A DNA stretch of 64,000 nt from Oceanobacillus rekensis (GTDB lineage Bacteria > Bacillota > Bacilli > Bacillales > Amphibacillaceae): positions 186,001-250,000 of the forward strand of contig NZ_MTBQ01000006.1 in NCBI RefSeq assembly GCF_002153375.1, read 5' to 3'. Shown piece after piece: positions 26,856 to 36,122 of the stretch. The translations under genes and the position numbers were made by a program. The notes beneath the pieces were generated by a model. The model was not told where the DNA came from, searched no databases, and saw nothing but the letters and a program-made list of their open reading frames with translations. How positions within the stretch are numbered: position 1 is the first letter of the stretch; each line of letters opens with the position of its first letter.

Positions 26856-28517
26856 ATGAGTGAGGCATGGTGGAAGAAATCAGTTGTATATCAGATTTAC
26901 CCGAAGAGTTTTCATGATACGACTGGAACAGGAACAGGTGACATTCAAGGGATTATTTCGAAGTTGGATTATATTAAAAAATTAGGTGTTGACGTCATTT
27001 GGTTGACACCTGTTTATAAATCACCACAAAAGGATAATGGCTATGACATTAGTGATTATTATTCCATTGATCCAGACTATGGCACAATGGATGATTTTCA
27101 GGAATTGCTCGATGAAACCCATAAACGTGATATGAAACTAATCATGGATCTCGTCATTAATCATACATCGACAGACCATGAATGGTTCCAGCAAGCCGCA
27201 TCATCCAAGGATAATGACTTTCGCGATTTCTATATCTGGAAAGATGGGGTGGATGGTGGATTGCCGAATAACTGGCAATCGAAGTTCGGTGGATCCGCAT
27301 GGGAATTGGATGAACAAACAGGCCAATATTATTTACATTTATTTGACCGGTCACAGGCTGATTTAAACTGGGAGAATGAAGAGCTCCGCGAGAAACTTTT
27401 CGAAATGATGCGTTTCTGGGCAGAAAAGGGTATCGATGGTTTCAGGCTCGATGTGATCAACCTTATATCTAAGAATCAGAATTTCCCTAATGATGAAACT
27501 GGAGATGGACGTAAATTCTACACGGATGGACCAAGAATCCATGAATATTTACATGAAATGAATCAAGAAGTTTTTTCAAAGAATAATATGCTCACTGTTG
27601 GAGAGATGTCATCAACAACACTGGAAAACTGTGTAAAGTATACTAAACCAATACGTGAAGAGCTAACGATGACTTTCCAATTCCATCATTTAAAAGTCGA
27701 TTATCCGAATGGAGAGAAATGGACAAAGGCGCCATTTGACTTCTTGGAATTAAAACAGATTCTTTCCGATTGGCAAGTTGGTATGCATGATGGTGATGGC
27801 TGGAATGCACTTTTCTGGTGTAATCATGACCAACCACGTGTCGTATCCCGCTTTGGTGATGACAGGCAGTATCATAAAGAATCAGCCAAAATGCTAGCGA
27901 CAACGATTCATATGATGAAGGGTACGCCATATATTTATCAAGGAGAGGAAATTGGAATGACCAATCCACATTTCACTTCCATCGAGCAATATCGTGATGT
28001 GGAATCCTTGAATGCATATAAGGAATTACAAAGTGAAGGTAAGACAGATGAAGAGATTATCGGCATCTTGCAACAAAAATCTCGTGACAATGCAAGAACA
28101 CCGATGCAGTGGACGGCAGATGAACATGCAGGATTTACGAGTGGAACACCTTGGATTGCTACTGCAAGTAATTATCCTGAAATTAATGTGGAGAAAACAT
28201 TACAAGATTCAGATTCAATCTTTGATCATTACCAGCAGTTAATCGAATTAAGGAAGAAGTATGATATTATAACCAACGGGGACTATCAGTTACTTTTTGA
28301 AGATGATCCCCAAATCTTTGCATATACAAGAAATTGGAACGGGGAAAAGTTGATTGTTATTAGTAATTTCTATGGGAAAGAAATCACGGTTGACTTGCAG
28401 TTAGAAAAGGCGATTGTACATCCAGAAGTTCTGCTGTCCAATTACGATGATTCTCCTGAAACCTTGGAGCAATTACACTTAAGACCTTATGAATCCATTG
28501 TCTACTATGTAAAATGA
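26856..28517 (+). CDS. treA: Phospho-alpha-(1,1)-glucosidase (trehalose-6-phosphate hydrolase)
   Basis: 553 residues, glycoside hydrolase family 13. Splits trehalose-6-phosphate into glucose and glucose-6-phosphate in the cytosol. Catalytic residues: nucleophile Asp199 (GFRLDVINLIS), acid/base Glu250 (VGEMSSTT), stabiliser Asp325 (NHDQPRVVSRFGDD). Start region WWKKSVVYQIYPKSFHDTTG is typical of the GH13 phosphotrehalase and oligo-glucosidase group. AAGGAGTG precedes the ATG. Its position between treP and treR, with TreR operators upstream, decides for phosphotrehalase over oligo-1,6-glucosidase. Confidence 0.92.
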   Translation: MSEAWWKKSVVYQIYPKSFHDTTGTGTGDIQGIISKLDYIKKLGVDVIWLTPVYKSPQKDNGYDISDYYSIDPDYGTMDDFQELLDETHKRDMKLIMDLVINHTSTDHEWFQQAASSKDNDFRDFYIWKDGVDGGLPNNWQSKFGGSAWELDEQTGQYYLHLFDRSQADLNWENEELREKLFEMMRFWAEKGIDGFRLDVINLISKNQNFPNDETGDGRKFYTDGPRIHEYLHEMNQEVFSKNNMLTVGEMSSTTLENCVKYTKPIREELTMTFQFHHLKVDYPNGEKWTKAPFDFLELKQILSDWQVGMHDGDGWNALFWCNHDQPRVVSRFGDDRQYHKESAKMLATTIHMMKGTPYIYQGEEIGMTNPHFTSIEQYRDVESLNAYKELQSEGKTDEEIIGILQQKSRDNARTPMQWTADEHAGFTSGTPWIATASNYPEINVEKTLQDSDSIFDHYQQLIELRKKYDIITNGDYQLLFEDDPQIFAYTRNWNGEKLIVISNFYGKEITVDLQLEKAIVHPEVLLSNYDDSPETLEQLHLRPYESIVYYVK

Positions 28518-28529
28518 TGAGGGAAACGA

Positions 28530-29246
28530 ATGCAAAAGAAATATTTGACAATCTATGATGATCTCGTAGAAAAAATCCAAAAAAATGTATGGCCAATTTC
28601 AACGAAGCTTCCATCTGAGAATGAATTAACCGTTCAATACAAAACCTCACGGGAAACGATTCGAAAGGCACTGAACCTTTTATCACAGAATGGCTATATT
28701 CAGAAAATCCGTGGGAAAGGTTCGGTTGTAATCGATATTAACAAATTCTCGTTTCCTGTGTCCGGGATTGAGAGCTATACTGAATTGACAGAGAAACTGC
28801 AATTGAAAAGCAAAACAAAAGTTCACACAATTGGATATGTGGATTCGGAAAGTGAAATCGCGCAACTGTTGAAATCTGATACAGCAGAATCAGTATGGAA
28901 TGTTGTTCGCATCAGGGAAATAAGCGGTGAGATAATTATATTGGACAAAGACTACTTTAGTGAAAAATACGTACCATTATTATCTAAGGAAATCTGTGAG
29001 AATTCGATATATGAGTATATCGAGAATGAATTAGGGCTTGTAATTGGATTTGCACAAAAAGAAATAGTAGTGGAGACGCCAACAGAAGAAGACCGTGAGT
29101 TATTAGACCTTAAGGGATTCTCTAATGTAGTAGTAATAAGAAGTCAGGTTTATTTAGATGATGCTAGTCTATTTCAATTTACCGAATCAAGGCATAGGCC
29201 GGATAAATTCCGCTTTGTGGACTTTGCCAGACGAGTTAAAAACTAG
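28530..29246 (+). CDS. treR: Trehalose operon repressor TreR (GntR family)
   Basis: 238 residues. N-terminal GntR winged helix (about 1-70: KLPSENELTVQYKTSRETIR, NGYIQKIRGKGSVV) and C-terminal UTRA ligand domain (about 90-235, with NVVRIREISGEIIILDKDYF). Represses treP-treA and is released by trehalose-6-phosphate in B. subtilis. Two operators of the expected sequence sit in the treP promoter. It starts 12 bases after treA, so it is co-transcribed and autoregulated. Confidence 0.9.
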   Translation: MQKKYLTIYDDLVEKIQKNVWPISTKLPSENELTVQYKTSRETIRKALNLLSQNGYIQKIRGKGSVVIDINKFSFPVSGIESYTELTEKLQLKSKTKVHTIGYVDSESEIAQLLKSDTAESVWNVVRIREISGEIIILDKDYFSEKYVPLLSKEICENSIYEYIENELGLVIGFAQKEIVVETPTEEDRELLDLKGFSNVVVIRSQVYLDDASLFQFTESRHRPDKFRFVDFARRVKN

Positions 29247-29247
29247 G

Positions 29248-29274
29248 ACACCGCAAAGCGAACGCTTGCGGTGT
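29248..29274 (+). terminator. Hairpin between treR and the glucosidase gene
   Basis: ACACCGCAA (29248-29256) faces TTGCGGTGT (29266-29274) with extra inner pairs. Only a weak T-run follows, so it may be a partial terminator or an mRNA processing or stability element. Confidence 0.5.
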
Positions 29275-29297
29275 TCTTAATACTGGAGGAATTTTTT

Positions 29298-30980
29298 ATG
29301 GAAAAGACCTGGTGGAAAGAAAGTATCGTATACCAAATCTACCCACGAAGTTTCCGTGACAGTAATGGAGATGGTATTGGTGATATTAATGGGATAATAG
29401 AGAAACTTGATTACTTAAAAGACTTAGGTGTTGATGTCATCTGGCTCTCTCCAGTATACGAATCCCCAAATGATGATAATGGCTATGATATATCGGATTA
29501 TCAAAAGATCATGAATGAATTTGGAACGATGGAAGATTGGGAAGAGTTACTTGCAGAAATACATCATCGCGGGATGAAGCTGATTATGGATCTTGTCGTC
29601 AATCATTCCTCTGATGAGCATAAATGGTTCCAGGAATCAAGGAAGTCCAAGGACAATCCGTATCGAGATTATTATATTTGGCGTCCAGGCAAGAAGGGAA
29701 AAGAACCGAACAATTGGAAGTCTTCGTTCAGTGGTTCTGCATGGGAATATGATGAGAATACCGATGAGTATTTTTTACATTTATTCAGTAAGAAACAACC
29801 TGATTTGAACTGGGAAAATCCAAAGCTTCGGCAAGAGATTTACAAGATGATGAAATGGTGGCTTAACAAAGGAATTGATGGTTTCCGCATGGATGTTATT
29901 AATTTTATATCCAAAGTTCCCGGATTACCGGATGGCCCTGAAAAGCCTGGAGAAAAATACGCATCTGGCGGAAAATTATACAGAGACGGTCCACGAATTC
30001 ATGAATTTTTGCAGGAAATGAATGAAGAAGTATTGTCAAAGTATGATGTCATGACGGTTGGTGAAATGCCTGGCGTCGATGTCGAAGAAGCAAAGAAATA
30101 TACAGATCATCGACGAAGAGAATTGAAAATGGTCTTCACGTTTGAACATATGAATTTAGATTCTGGCAAGGGTGGGAAATGGGATCTGAAGCCACTAGAA
30201 TTAACCGATTTAAAAGAAAACCTTTCAAAATGGCAAACAGGTCTGCATGGTACCGGGTGGAACAGTCTTTATTGGAATAACCATGACCAACCAAGAATTG
30301 TTTCAAGATTTGGCAATGATCGGGAGTACCGGGTAGAGTCAGCGAAAATGCTTGGGACATTCCTTCATATGCTTCAAGGAACACCATATATTTACCAAGG
30401 GGAAGAAATTGGAATGACAAATGTCCAGTTTGATTCAATTGAGGACTACGAGGATATTGAAATCCGGAATATGTATTATGAAAAAGTGGTAGAAGGAAAT
30501 GAAGATCCTGACAAAGTTATGGAATCCATCTATGTGAAGGGCAGAGATAATGCACGGACACCTTTCCAGTGGAACAACCAACCAGCAGCAGGTTTCACAA
30601 CCGGAGAGCCTTGGTTAAAGGTAAATCCGAACTACAAGGCGATTAATGCAGAACAAGCAGTTACGGATGAAAATTCTATTTATCATCATTACCGGAAGTT
30701 AATTCAACTTAGGAAACACCATCCGATTATCGTCTATGGTGATTACCATTTGATTTTACCGGAACATGACAAGATTTATGCATATTTACGCACATTAGAG
30801 AATCAAAAGTTACTTGTTATTACGAACTTTAGTGCAGAAAATGTTTCATTTGATTTACCGGAAAATGTAGAATTTGAAGCAAAGAAACTGATTATAGGTA
30901 ACTACGCTACGGAAGAGACGGATAATCCGACAAACTTTACATTGAAGCCTTATGAAGCAAGAGTGTATAAAGGGATATAA
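29298..30980 (+). CDS. malL: Oligo-1,6-glucosidase (GH13)
   Basis: 560 residues; paralogue of the treA product. Catalytic residues: Asp199 (GFRMDVINFIS), Glu in VGEMPGVD, Asp in NHDQPRIVSRFGND. The residue after the nucleophile is Val200, which in the GH13_31 group marks preference for alpha-1,6 bonds (isomaltose, panose), whereas alpha-1,4 maltases have Ala or Thr here. The ATG at 29298 follows GGAGGA; an in-frame ATG at 29271 lies within the treR hairpin and is rejected. It cleaves imported oligosaccharides or takes up products of starch and glycogen breakdown; inclusion in the tre cluster is by position. Confidence 0.85.
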   Translation: MEKTWWKESIVYQIYPRSFRDSNGDGIGDINGIIEKLDYLKDLGVDVIWLSPVYESPNDDNGYDISDYQKIMNEFGTMEDWEELLAEIHHRGMKLIMDLVVNHSSDEHKWFQESRKSKDNPYRDYYIWRPGKKGKEPNNWKSSFSGSAWEYDENTDEYFLHLFSKKQPDLNWENPKLRQEIYKMMKWWLNKGIDGFRMDVINFISKVPGLPDGPEKPGEKYASGGKLYRDGPRIHEFLQEMNEEVLSKYDVMTVGEMPGVDVEEAKKYTDHRRRELKMVFTFEHMNLDSGKGGKWDLKPLELTDLKENLSKWQTGLHGTGWNSLYWNNHDQPRIVSRFGNDREYRVESAKMLGTFLHMLQGTPYIYQGEEIGMTNVQFDSIEDYEDIEIRNMYYEKVVEGNEDPDKVMESIYVKGRDNARTPFQWNNQPAAGFTTGEPWLKVNPNYKAINAEQAVTDENSIYHHYRKLIQLRKHHPIIVYGDYHLILPEHDKIYAYLRTLENQKLLVITNFSAENVSFDLPENVEFEAKKLIIGNYATEETDNPTNFTLKPYEARVYKGI

Positions 30981-30987
30981 CCTAAAT

Positions 30988-31468
30988 GCTCTTTTCGTAA
31001 CGTTTGGGACTGCAGTTACTCGACCACCGAAAGGAATTGTTGCTTTTAATCCCCGAAGTTAAGATAGGATGCGCCTTAAGATAAGCAACTTCGGCGACCG
31101 CTCTGGGAAATACAATGCGCGCATCCTAAGGCATGGGTGAGCCCCTTCATGCTGACGCATTTCAGTGTCTCACCCATGCCTCTCTTCCCGTAGGAGTCTC
31201 CGTGTATTTCCCAGAGCTGGTTAGAAGGTTGCCGACAATTACTATACCAATAGCTAAAGTAACATCATACGGCTTCACCAGTACGGGTGAGCGGAGGCAG
31301 TGCCCGCGGAAAGCACCCGTGTAGAGCGAACCCGGACGGCAGCAAGATTACACGTTTTGGAAATCAACTTAAAGTTACGCTGCATTTTGTAGATTTCGTG
31401 GCAATATCAACCAACAATATTTTTCGGTGGGATGAGTACCGTCAATCCCAAATTTTTAGAAAACAGCC
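30988..31468. repeat. Terminal-inverted-repeat element, copy B (long form)
   Basis: 481 bp. The left end has GCTCTTTTCGTAACGTTTGG and TGGGACT; the right end AATCCCAAATTTTTAGAAAA then CAGCC. Internally: core TCGGCGACCGCTCTGGGAAA (31091-31110), GTATTTCCCAGAGC (31204-31217), and a hairpin AGGCATGGGTGAG (31128-31140) against CTCACCCATGCCT (31171-31183). Short ORFs in the region are shadows. The gene-free stretch 30981-31517 consists almost entirely of this element. Confidence 0.7.
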
Positions 31469-31517
31469 AACTAAAAAGAAAAAGCATTGGCCGATAACTT
31501 TCAGCTAATGCTTTTTT

Positions 31518-32378
31518 CTATTCTCTAATTAGCGGTAAGGTACAGCAACGATATGAACCACCAGACTTGATGATCTCTGAAAAAGGTACTTCAATGACTT
31601 CAAAACCTGCACGCGTCAGTTCCTGATTTAATCGTTTATTTTCCGGCAGACTGATTAACTTCTTATGCCCGATTGACAGAACGTTAGGCCCCATATTGAA
31701 TTGCTCCTCTTCTGTCACTTCTATCAAATTATACGAAGACTTCAGGGTGTTATAGGAAACTTCATCGATTGCCGGGGCGTAAATTAAAGCAGTATCATCA
31801 CTAATAACATTAAATATACAGTCCAGATGAAGAATATCTTGTCTCATTAAAATCGGTGTAACTGTATGATTTGGCAGCTGTTCATCTAAAATATCGATTG
31901 CAGTTGGTGATGTTCGATCACTCTGTCCCACCCATATTTTCGCATTATCCACGATCACATCTCCACCCTCAATCGAAGGCGTAGCAAACCGATAATAGGA
32001 GATTTGATTCTCTTTTAGCCAGTCGATTAATACACGCTCTTCTTGTCTGCGAATATCTTTCTTCATGAATGATACAAAGAATTTGCTGCCAATTGTAAAT
32101 CCAATATCACGTGTATAAACTTGCTCATTTAATTGCTTCTTTGCTTCTAAAGTAACTACAGTTGCACCTTCTTCTTCAAGGGTATGTATGAAATCAGTAT
32201 GCTGCCTTGCAGCCTTTTCTATGTTAATATTTTCTTCTAAATAATGGCGCTGGGTTGTATTGATTACCTCTTTTATTTCCATATAACGAGGGGGAACTAC
32301 GATGACATGTTGCAGTGGATCATATTCATTTTGACAATTAACTCCAGATGGTCTATCTTTTGATGTTCTATCCTGCAT
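31518..32378 (-). CDS. Amidinotransferase/dimethylarginine dimethylaminohydrolase-like (YkgA type)
   Basis: 286 residues, guanidine-modifying (pentein) family that hydrolyses substituted arginines or similar guanidino compounds. The start at 32378 follows TTGGAGGA; the 48 codons upstream in frame lack a ribosome site. Catalytic Cys is near the C-terminus (SGGSYRCCTLPLIRE; two adjacent Cys), the His is in DILHLDCIFN, and substrate-carboxylate contacts are in EGGDVIV. Fold order and length match DDAH and YkgA proteins. The exact substrate is not known. Confidence 0.8.
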   Translation of the reverse strand: MQDRTSKDRPSGVNCQNEYDPLQHVIVVPPRYMEIKEVINTTQRHYLEENINIEKAARQHTDFIHTLEEEGATVVTLEAKKQLNEQVYTRDIGFTIGSKFFVSFMKKDIRRQEERVLIDWLKENQISYYRFATPSIEGGDVIVDNAKIWVGQSDRTSPTAIDILDEQLPNHTVTPILMRQDILHLDCIFNVISDDTALIYAPAIDEVSYNTLKSSYNLIEVTEEEQFNMGPNVLSIGHKKLISLPENKRLNQELTRAGFEVIEVPFSEIIKSGGSYRCCTLPLIRE

Positions 32379-32514
32379 TTTTATTCCTCCAATATATAAT
32401 CTAACTGAGTTTTCCCTAGTTTTATTTATTATAAACATTATTACGCAATAGTTTAAAAAAATCCAGTAAGGGTATTTTCTATTAAGGAATAAAGAGGAAA
32501 TTGGAGGAAGATTC

Positions 32515-33246
32515 ATGCACAAAACAGCTGCTTATTTACTTACCAAAGAGGATATGATGAATAACTCAAGTGTATTACCGGATTGGTTCAAGGAAGAATA
32601 CAAAACATTTGAAAGTATTGTTACAAAGAAAAATTTCCCATGTTATTTTGGAATGTCTGGACAGAAACGAGGAGAATTGAGATATGGTTACATATCGCAT
32701 GATGACTGGAGCCAATTACCGATGATGCTAGAAGAATTTAATCAACTGTTCGAGAACCAAGAAAGAATGATACGTCACGGATTCTTTTTATTTGTTGAAC
32801 CTGAGAAGGAAGAGAAGTCCCTAGAATATTACCGGAAATATTTCTGGAATATTCTTCAATACTTGCATGATTTTGATCAACAAGAATGGCCTTCTAATTA
32901 CCCGAAGGATCCAGATCATTATTTATGGAACTTCTGCTTTGCAAAGGAGCCTTATTTTGCCTTTGGAAATGCTCCAGCCTATAAGCAGAGGAAAACTCGA
33001 GACTTAGGGAATAGTCTAATCATTGGTTTTCAACCACGTAAAATATTTGAAGGGTTAGAAGGAACGGAGCAAAGTGGGGTAATGTCTCGTGAAAGGGTAA
33101 GGGAAAGAGTTGAAAAATGGGATGGGCTCCCGAAACATCCGAATATTAGCCATTACGGAGATAAAGATCACAGAGAGTGGAAGCAATTTTTTATTGGAGA
33201 TGATATCAAACCAATCGAAGGAAAATGTCCTTTTCATGCTAAATAA
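32515..33246 (+). CDS. YqcI/YcgG family protein
   Basis: 243 residues. Family features: ACAACC-type early motif FPCYFGMSGQKRGELRYGYI near residue 42, the central WNFCFAKEPYFAFGNAPAYK near residue 141, and the C-terminal KPIEGKCPFH with a conserved Cys-His end. Family function is unknown; the invariant Cys and His residues may bind a metal or heme. The ATG at 32515 follows GGAGGA. It is divergent from the neighbouring amidinotransferase-like gene and closed by a strong terminator. Confidence 0.82.
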   Translation: MHKTAAYLLTKEDMMNNSSVLPDWFKEEYKTFESIVTKKNFPCYFGMSGQKRGELRYGYISHDDWSQLPMMLEEFNQLFENQERMIRHGFFLFVEPEKEEKSLEYYRKYFWNILQYLHDFDQQEWPSNYPKDPDHYLWNFCFAKEPYFAFGNAPAYKQRKTRDLGNSLIIGFQPRKIFEGLEGTEQSGVMSRERVRERVEKWDGLPKHPNISHYGDKDHREWKQFFIGDDIKPIEGKCPFHAK

Positions 33247-33282
33247 AACGCGAGAAACTGTTTTTGCAGTTTCTTGCGTTTT
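33245..33282. terminator. Bidirectional terminator
   Basis: Arms 33245-33260 and 33267-33282 (16 bp, one G-T pair), between the YqcI/YcgG gene and the convergent small membrane protein gene. Confidence 0.8.
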
Positions 33283-33457
33283 ATTCTTTCTCTTTTTTGT
33301 CATTTGGAATATATTTGGTGTAATAAGCTGCAAGTAACAATAAGACAATTGCCAAACCCCATGAAACGATTCCACTCCAATAGAGATCCAATTTAATTCC
33401 CACAAATATAATGACTCCACTTAACCCAATGAATATAGCTGTAAGGTATCGTTTCAA
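33281..33457 (-). CDS. Small two-helix membrane protein
   Basis: 58 residues if the TTG at 33457 is used, 8 bases after a GGAGG site; the longer reading frame upstream has that site inside it. Two hydrophobic segments (about 3-20 and 26-43) and a charged tail NDKKEKE. No family recognised. The gene is short, but the ribosome site, hydrophobic pattern, lack of a competing ORF and the shared terminator support a real gene. Confidence 0.6.
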   Translation of the reverse strand: MKRYLTAIFIGLSGVIIFVGIKLDLYWSGIVSWGLAIVLLLLAAYYTKYIPNDKKEKE

Positions 33458-33720
33458 ACATAATTCCTCCATTGCGATTGAAAAAACTATTAGGATGTAA
33501 CATAACATTTTCTATAACTATTATATGTCTACAATCAAGTATATTATAACAAATTTTAATTGGATAAACATTTATAATGAATCGATCCTACTAGGTTGAA
33601 AGAAAGAGGGTAAAGTCACAATGTAGCAAGAATATAATTATTTCTATATATTTCAGGTTATTTTTGCTATTATTAGCAATGTAGTGAATTAATGAAGACA
33701 TATAGAGGGGAATCGTATAA

Positions 33721-34539
33721 ATGGAATGGAAAAATCTTTACCGTGGTTTAATTATGGGGGCTAGTGATGTAATCCCTGGTGTCAGTGGAGGAACAATAGC
33801 TGTATTGCTAGGAATATACGATAGACTGATTGCTTCAATCAATGGTTTATTCAGTAAGGATTGGAAGAAACATTTGGGTTTTCTGATTCCTTTGGGTATT
33901 GGCATACTAACAGCAATCTTTTTACTGGCCAATGTCATCGAGTGGTTATTTGAACATTATCCTGGACCAACTCAGTTTTTCTTTCTTGGATTAATCCTCG
34001 GCGTGCTACCATATTTGTTTTATAAAGCAGAGGCGAAGAATAATTTTAAAACGAAGCATTATGTATTACTTCTAATAGGAGTGGTTGTCGTAGCATCGAT
34101 GGCTTTCTTTAACCCTAATGAGGGAAATGTTATTGAGAATGTGACTGCATCTACATATGTACTGCTGTTTTTTTCTGGTTTTATTGGAAGCAGTGCAATG
34201 ATTATTCCTGGTATTAGTGGGTCATTTATGTTGTTGCTGATTGGTGTCTATACAACCATTATTTCTGCAATTAGTAATCTCCAACTTGATATTATTGCAA
34301 TAACTGGTCTTGGAATTGCAGTAGGTTTTATTGTAATGAGTAAGGTAATTGCCTACTTCTTAAGCAACTTTTACACTGGAACATTTGCTGTCATTATTGG
34401 GCTTGTAATTGGATCTATATTTGTGGTATATCCCGGATGGCCAACAAGTACCTCCTTTGTACTTCTTTGCGTAGTTACCTTTGCTGCTGGTCTGTTTGTT
34501 GCATATATTCTTGGCAGAGTGGAATACAAAGGGAAATAA
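33721..34539 (+). CDS. DUF368 membrane protein (PopT-type polyprenyl-phosphate transporter)
   Basis: 272 residues with about eight hydrophobic segments. Motifs at the start of the two inverted halves: RGLIMGASDVIPGVSGGTIA (residues 9-28) and GSSAMIIPGISGSFMLLLIG (near 159-178). DUF368 proteins were recently shown to recycle undecaprenyl phosphate across the membrane in several bacteria, in parallel with DedA proteins. Here that function is inferred from family membership. GAGGGGAATC precedes the ATG. Confidence 0.85.
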   Translation: MEWKNLYRGLIMGASDVIPGVSGGTIAVLLGIYDRLIASINGLFSKDWKKHLGFLIPLGIGILTAIFLLANVIEWLFEHYPGPTQFFFLGLILGVLPYLFYKAEAKNNFKTKHYVLLLIGVVVVASMAFFNPNEGNVIENVTASTYVLLFFSGFIGSSAMIIPGISGSFMLLLIGVYTTIISAISNLQLDIIAITGLGIAVGFIVMSKVIAYFLSNFYTGTFAVIIGLVIGSIFVVYPGWPTSTSFVLLCVVTFAAGLFVAYILGRVEYKGK

Positions 34540-34598
34540 GCAAACAAAGCGACATCGATGATTAAAATCGTTACAATGAAGGAAAAGGAGTGAGAATA

Positions 34599-34919
34599 AT
34601 GGAAGCAATTCAAACGGTTGAAGAATTTAATGGAATTATTGTAAGTGAAGAACCTGTTATCATAAAATTCTTTGCAGACTGGTGCCCGGACTGCAAACGA
34701 ATGGATATGTTTATTGGTGATGTTATGGATGAGTTTAAGAACTATAAATGGTATGAAGTGAACAGTGACGAAGTAGAGGGATTGGCTGAACAATATGAAG
34801 TCATGGGTATTCCAAGTGTGTTAATTTTTCAGAATGGAGAAAAGCTTGCACACCAGCATAGTGCCTACACTAAATCACCTGAGTCTGTAACAGACTTTCT
34901 ACACCAGCAGCTCGGTTAA
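34599..34919 (+). CDS. Thioredoxin-like protein (YtpP type)
   Basis: 106 residues, thioredoxin fold. Redox motif WCPDC near residue 31 (FFADWCPDCKRMD); cis-proline in MGIPSVLIF. The active-site dipeptide Pro-Asp differs from the Gly-Pro of standard TrxA, as in YtpP-like and co-chaperone-like members. The ATG at 34599 follows AAAAGGAG; the GTG at 34590 is part of that site. Cytoplasmic disulfide reductase by family; partner unknown. Confidence 0.85.
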   Translation: MEAIQTVEEFNGIIVSEEPVIIKFFADWCPDCKRMDMFIGDVMDEFKNYKWYEVNSDEVEGLAEQYEVMGIPSVLIFQNGEKLAHQHSAYTKSPESVTDFLHQQLG

Positions 34920-34922
34920 ATT

Positions 34923-34962
34923 AAAACACGATTATTCCTCAGATGGAATGATCGTGTTTTTA
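34923..34962. terminator. Terminator of the thioredoxin-like gene
   Basis: Arms 34923-34938 and 34945-34960 (16 bp, one G-T pair), then T residues. Confidence 0.75.
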
Positions 34963-34965
34963 CAT

Positions 34966-35266
34966 TCCAGTAAGTCGTTTTGGGCGGATGCGCACCTTAG
35001 GCTTCGGACACGTTCTGTTCCCGCAGGAGTCACCGCCCAAAACGATACCGGACAGGTGAAGTCGTATAATGGTGCTATGCAGTTATTGCAAGTGTAGTAA
35101 TTGTCAGCAGCTTCTAACCAGCTCTGGGAATTATACGTAGACTTCAGCCGTCCTAAGGTGCGCAAAGTATATTTCCCAGAGCAATCGCCGAAGTTTCTTA
35201 TTTTATTTCGTAGTTTATCTCGAGCTACAAGGCCGATAGCAACAATCTATGCGGTAACATCCTAAT
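34966..35266. repeat. Composite intergenic repeat element, copy C
   Basis: About 300 bp of nested palindromes. GCGCACCTTAGG (34990-35001) is perfectly complementary to CCTAAGGTGCGC (35152-35163). GTTTTGGGCGG faces CCGCCCAAAAC (near 35033). CCAGCTCTGGGAATTATACG (35119-35138) faces GTATATTTCCCAGAGC, followed by AATCGCCGAAGTTTC as in copies B and F. The CAAAACGATACCGGAC module resembles copy D at 53270. The rest of the 34920-35429 gap has only promoter-like AT-rich DNA before the regulator gene. Confidence 0.65.
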
Positions 35267-35429
35267 ATTTTCACGTACCCCATTTTCACTTTCAAATCGA
35301 TTGTAATTATAAGGAATCCATTAATTATTTCGTAATCTTCAAAGTTCAATAGTATAATAAAAGTTAATTAGCCTAATAAAGATATTATTCTCGTATTATA
35401 GAAGGTCTTAGGGGAAAGCTGGTGTATTA

Positions 35430-36122
35430 ATGAGTGAGAAAAAGATACTGATTGTAGAAGATGAGCGGAAAATAAGCCGTGTTCTTCAATTGGAACTGGG
35501 ATATGAAAATTACAAAACAGAAATTGCCGCAAATGGTAAGGATGCACTTCAATTAATGAAGGACCAAGCCTGGGATTTGGTTTTATTAGATATTATGATC
35601 CCTGAACTGAGCGGATTGGAAGTTCTACGAAGAATTAGAAGAACAGATGATGCTACGCCAATTATTTTGCTGACGGCAAGGGATGAAGTTCATGATAAAG
35701 TAAGTGGTCTTGATCTTGGTGCAAATGATTATATAACTAAACCATTTCAAATTGAAGAACTACTTGCACGCGTTCGAGTTCACTTAAGAAAATCTGTTGC
35801 AAATAAAACTTCAGGAGAGTTGTTGACTGTAGGGGATTTATCTGTGAACCTGAATGGCCATGAAGTGAAGCGAAATGGTAATACTATTGACTTGACACCG
35901 CGCGAATTCGATTTACTCGTATGTCTATTAAGAAATAAAAATATTGTTTTAAAAAGAGATCAATTAATTGAACAGGTTTGGGGATTTGATTATTTTGGCG
36001 ATACCAATGTCGTTGATGTTTATATTCGCTATTTACGCCAGAAAGTTGATAAAGGCTTTGACGAATCATATATTCAGACCGTTAGAGGTGTCGGATATAC
36101 GATAAAGGATCAGGTTAAATGA
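35430..36122 (+). CDS. OmpR-family response regulator of a PepSY-linked two-component system
   Basis: 230 residues. Receiver: acidic residues in VEDERK, phosphoacceptor Asp54 (VLLDIMIPEL), Thr in LLTAR, Lys in YITKPF. DNA-binding winged helix from about 130, with LTPREFDLLVCLLRN and VWGFDYFGDTNVVDVYIRYL. Overlaps the kinase start by 4 bases. The layout (regulator, kinase, PepSY proteins) recalls ykoG-ykoH-ykoI of B. subtilis from memory. A TAATCTT sequence at 35333-35339 upstream resembles half of the conserved box before the PepSY genes. Confidence 0.85.
   Translation: MSEKKILIVEDERKISRVLQLELGYENYKTEIAANGKDALQLMKDQAWDLVLLDIMIPELSGLEVLRRIRRTDDATPIILLTARDEVHDKVSGLDLGANDYITKPFQIEELLARVRVHLRKSVANKTSGELLTVGDLSVNLNGHEVKRNGNTIDLTPREFDLLVCLLRNKNIVLKRDQLIEQVWGFDYFGDTNVVDVYIRYLRQKVDKGFDESYIQTVRGVGYTIKDQVK

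Noticed and set aside
31133..31508. Two plus-strand ORFs of about 60-70 codons
   Set aside because: They lie inside repeat element B, whose palindromes explain the open frames; no ribosome site or recognisable protein.
34932..35165. 77-codon minus-strand ORF
   Set aside because: Falls within repeat element C and has no ribosome site.
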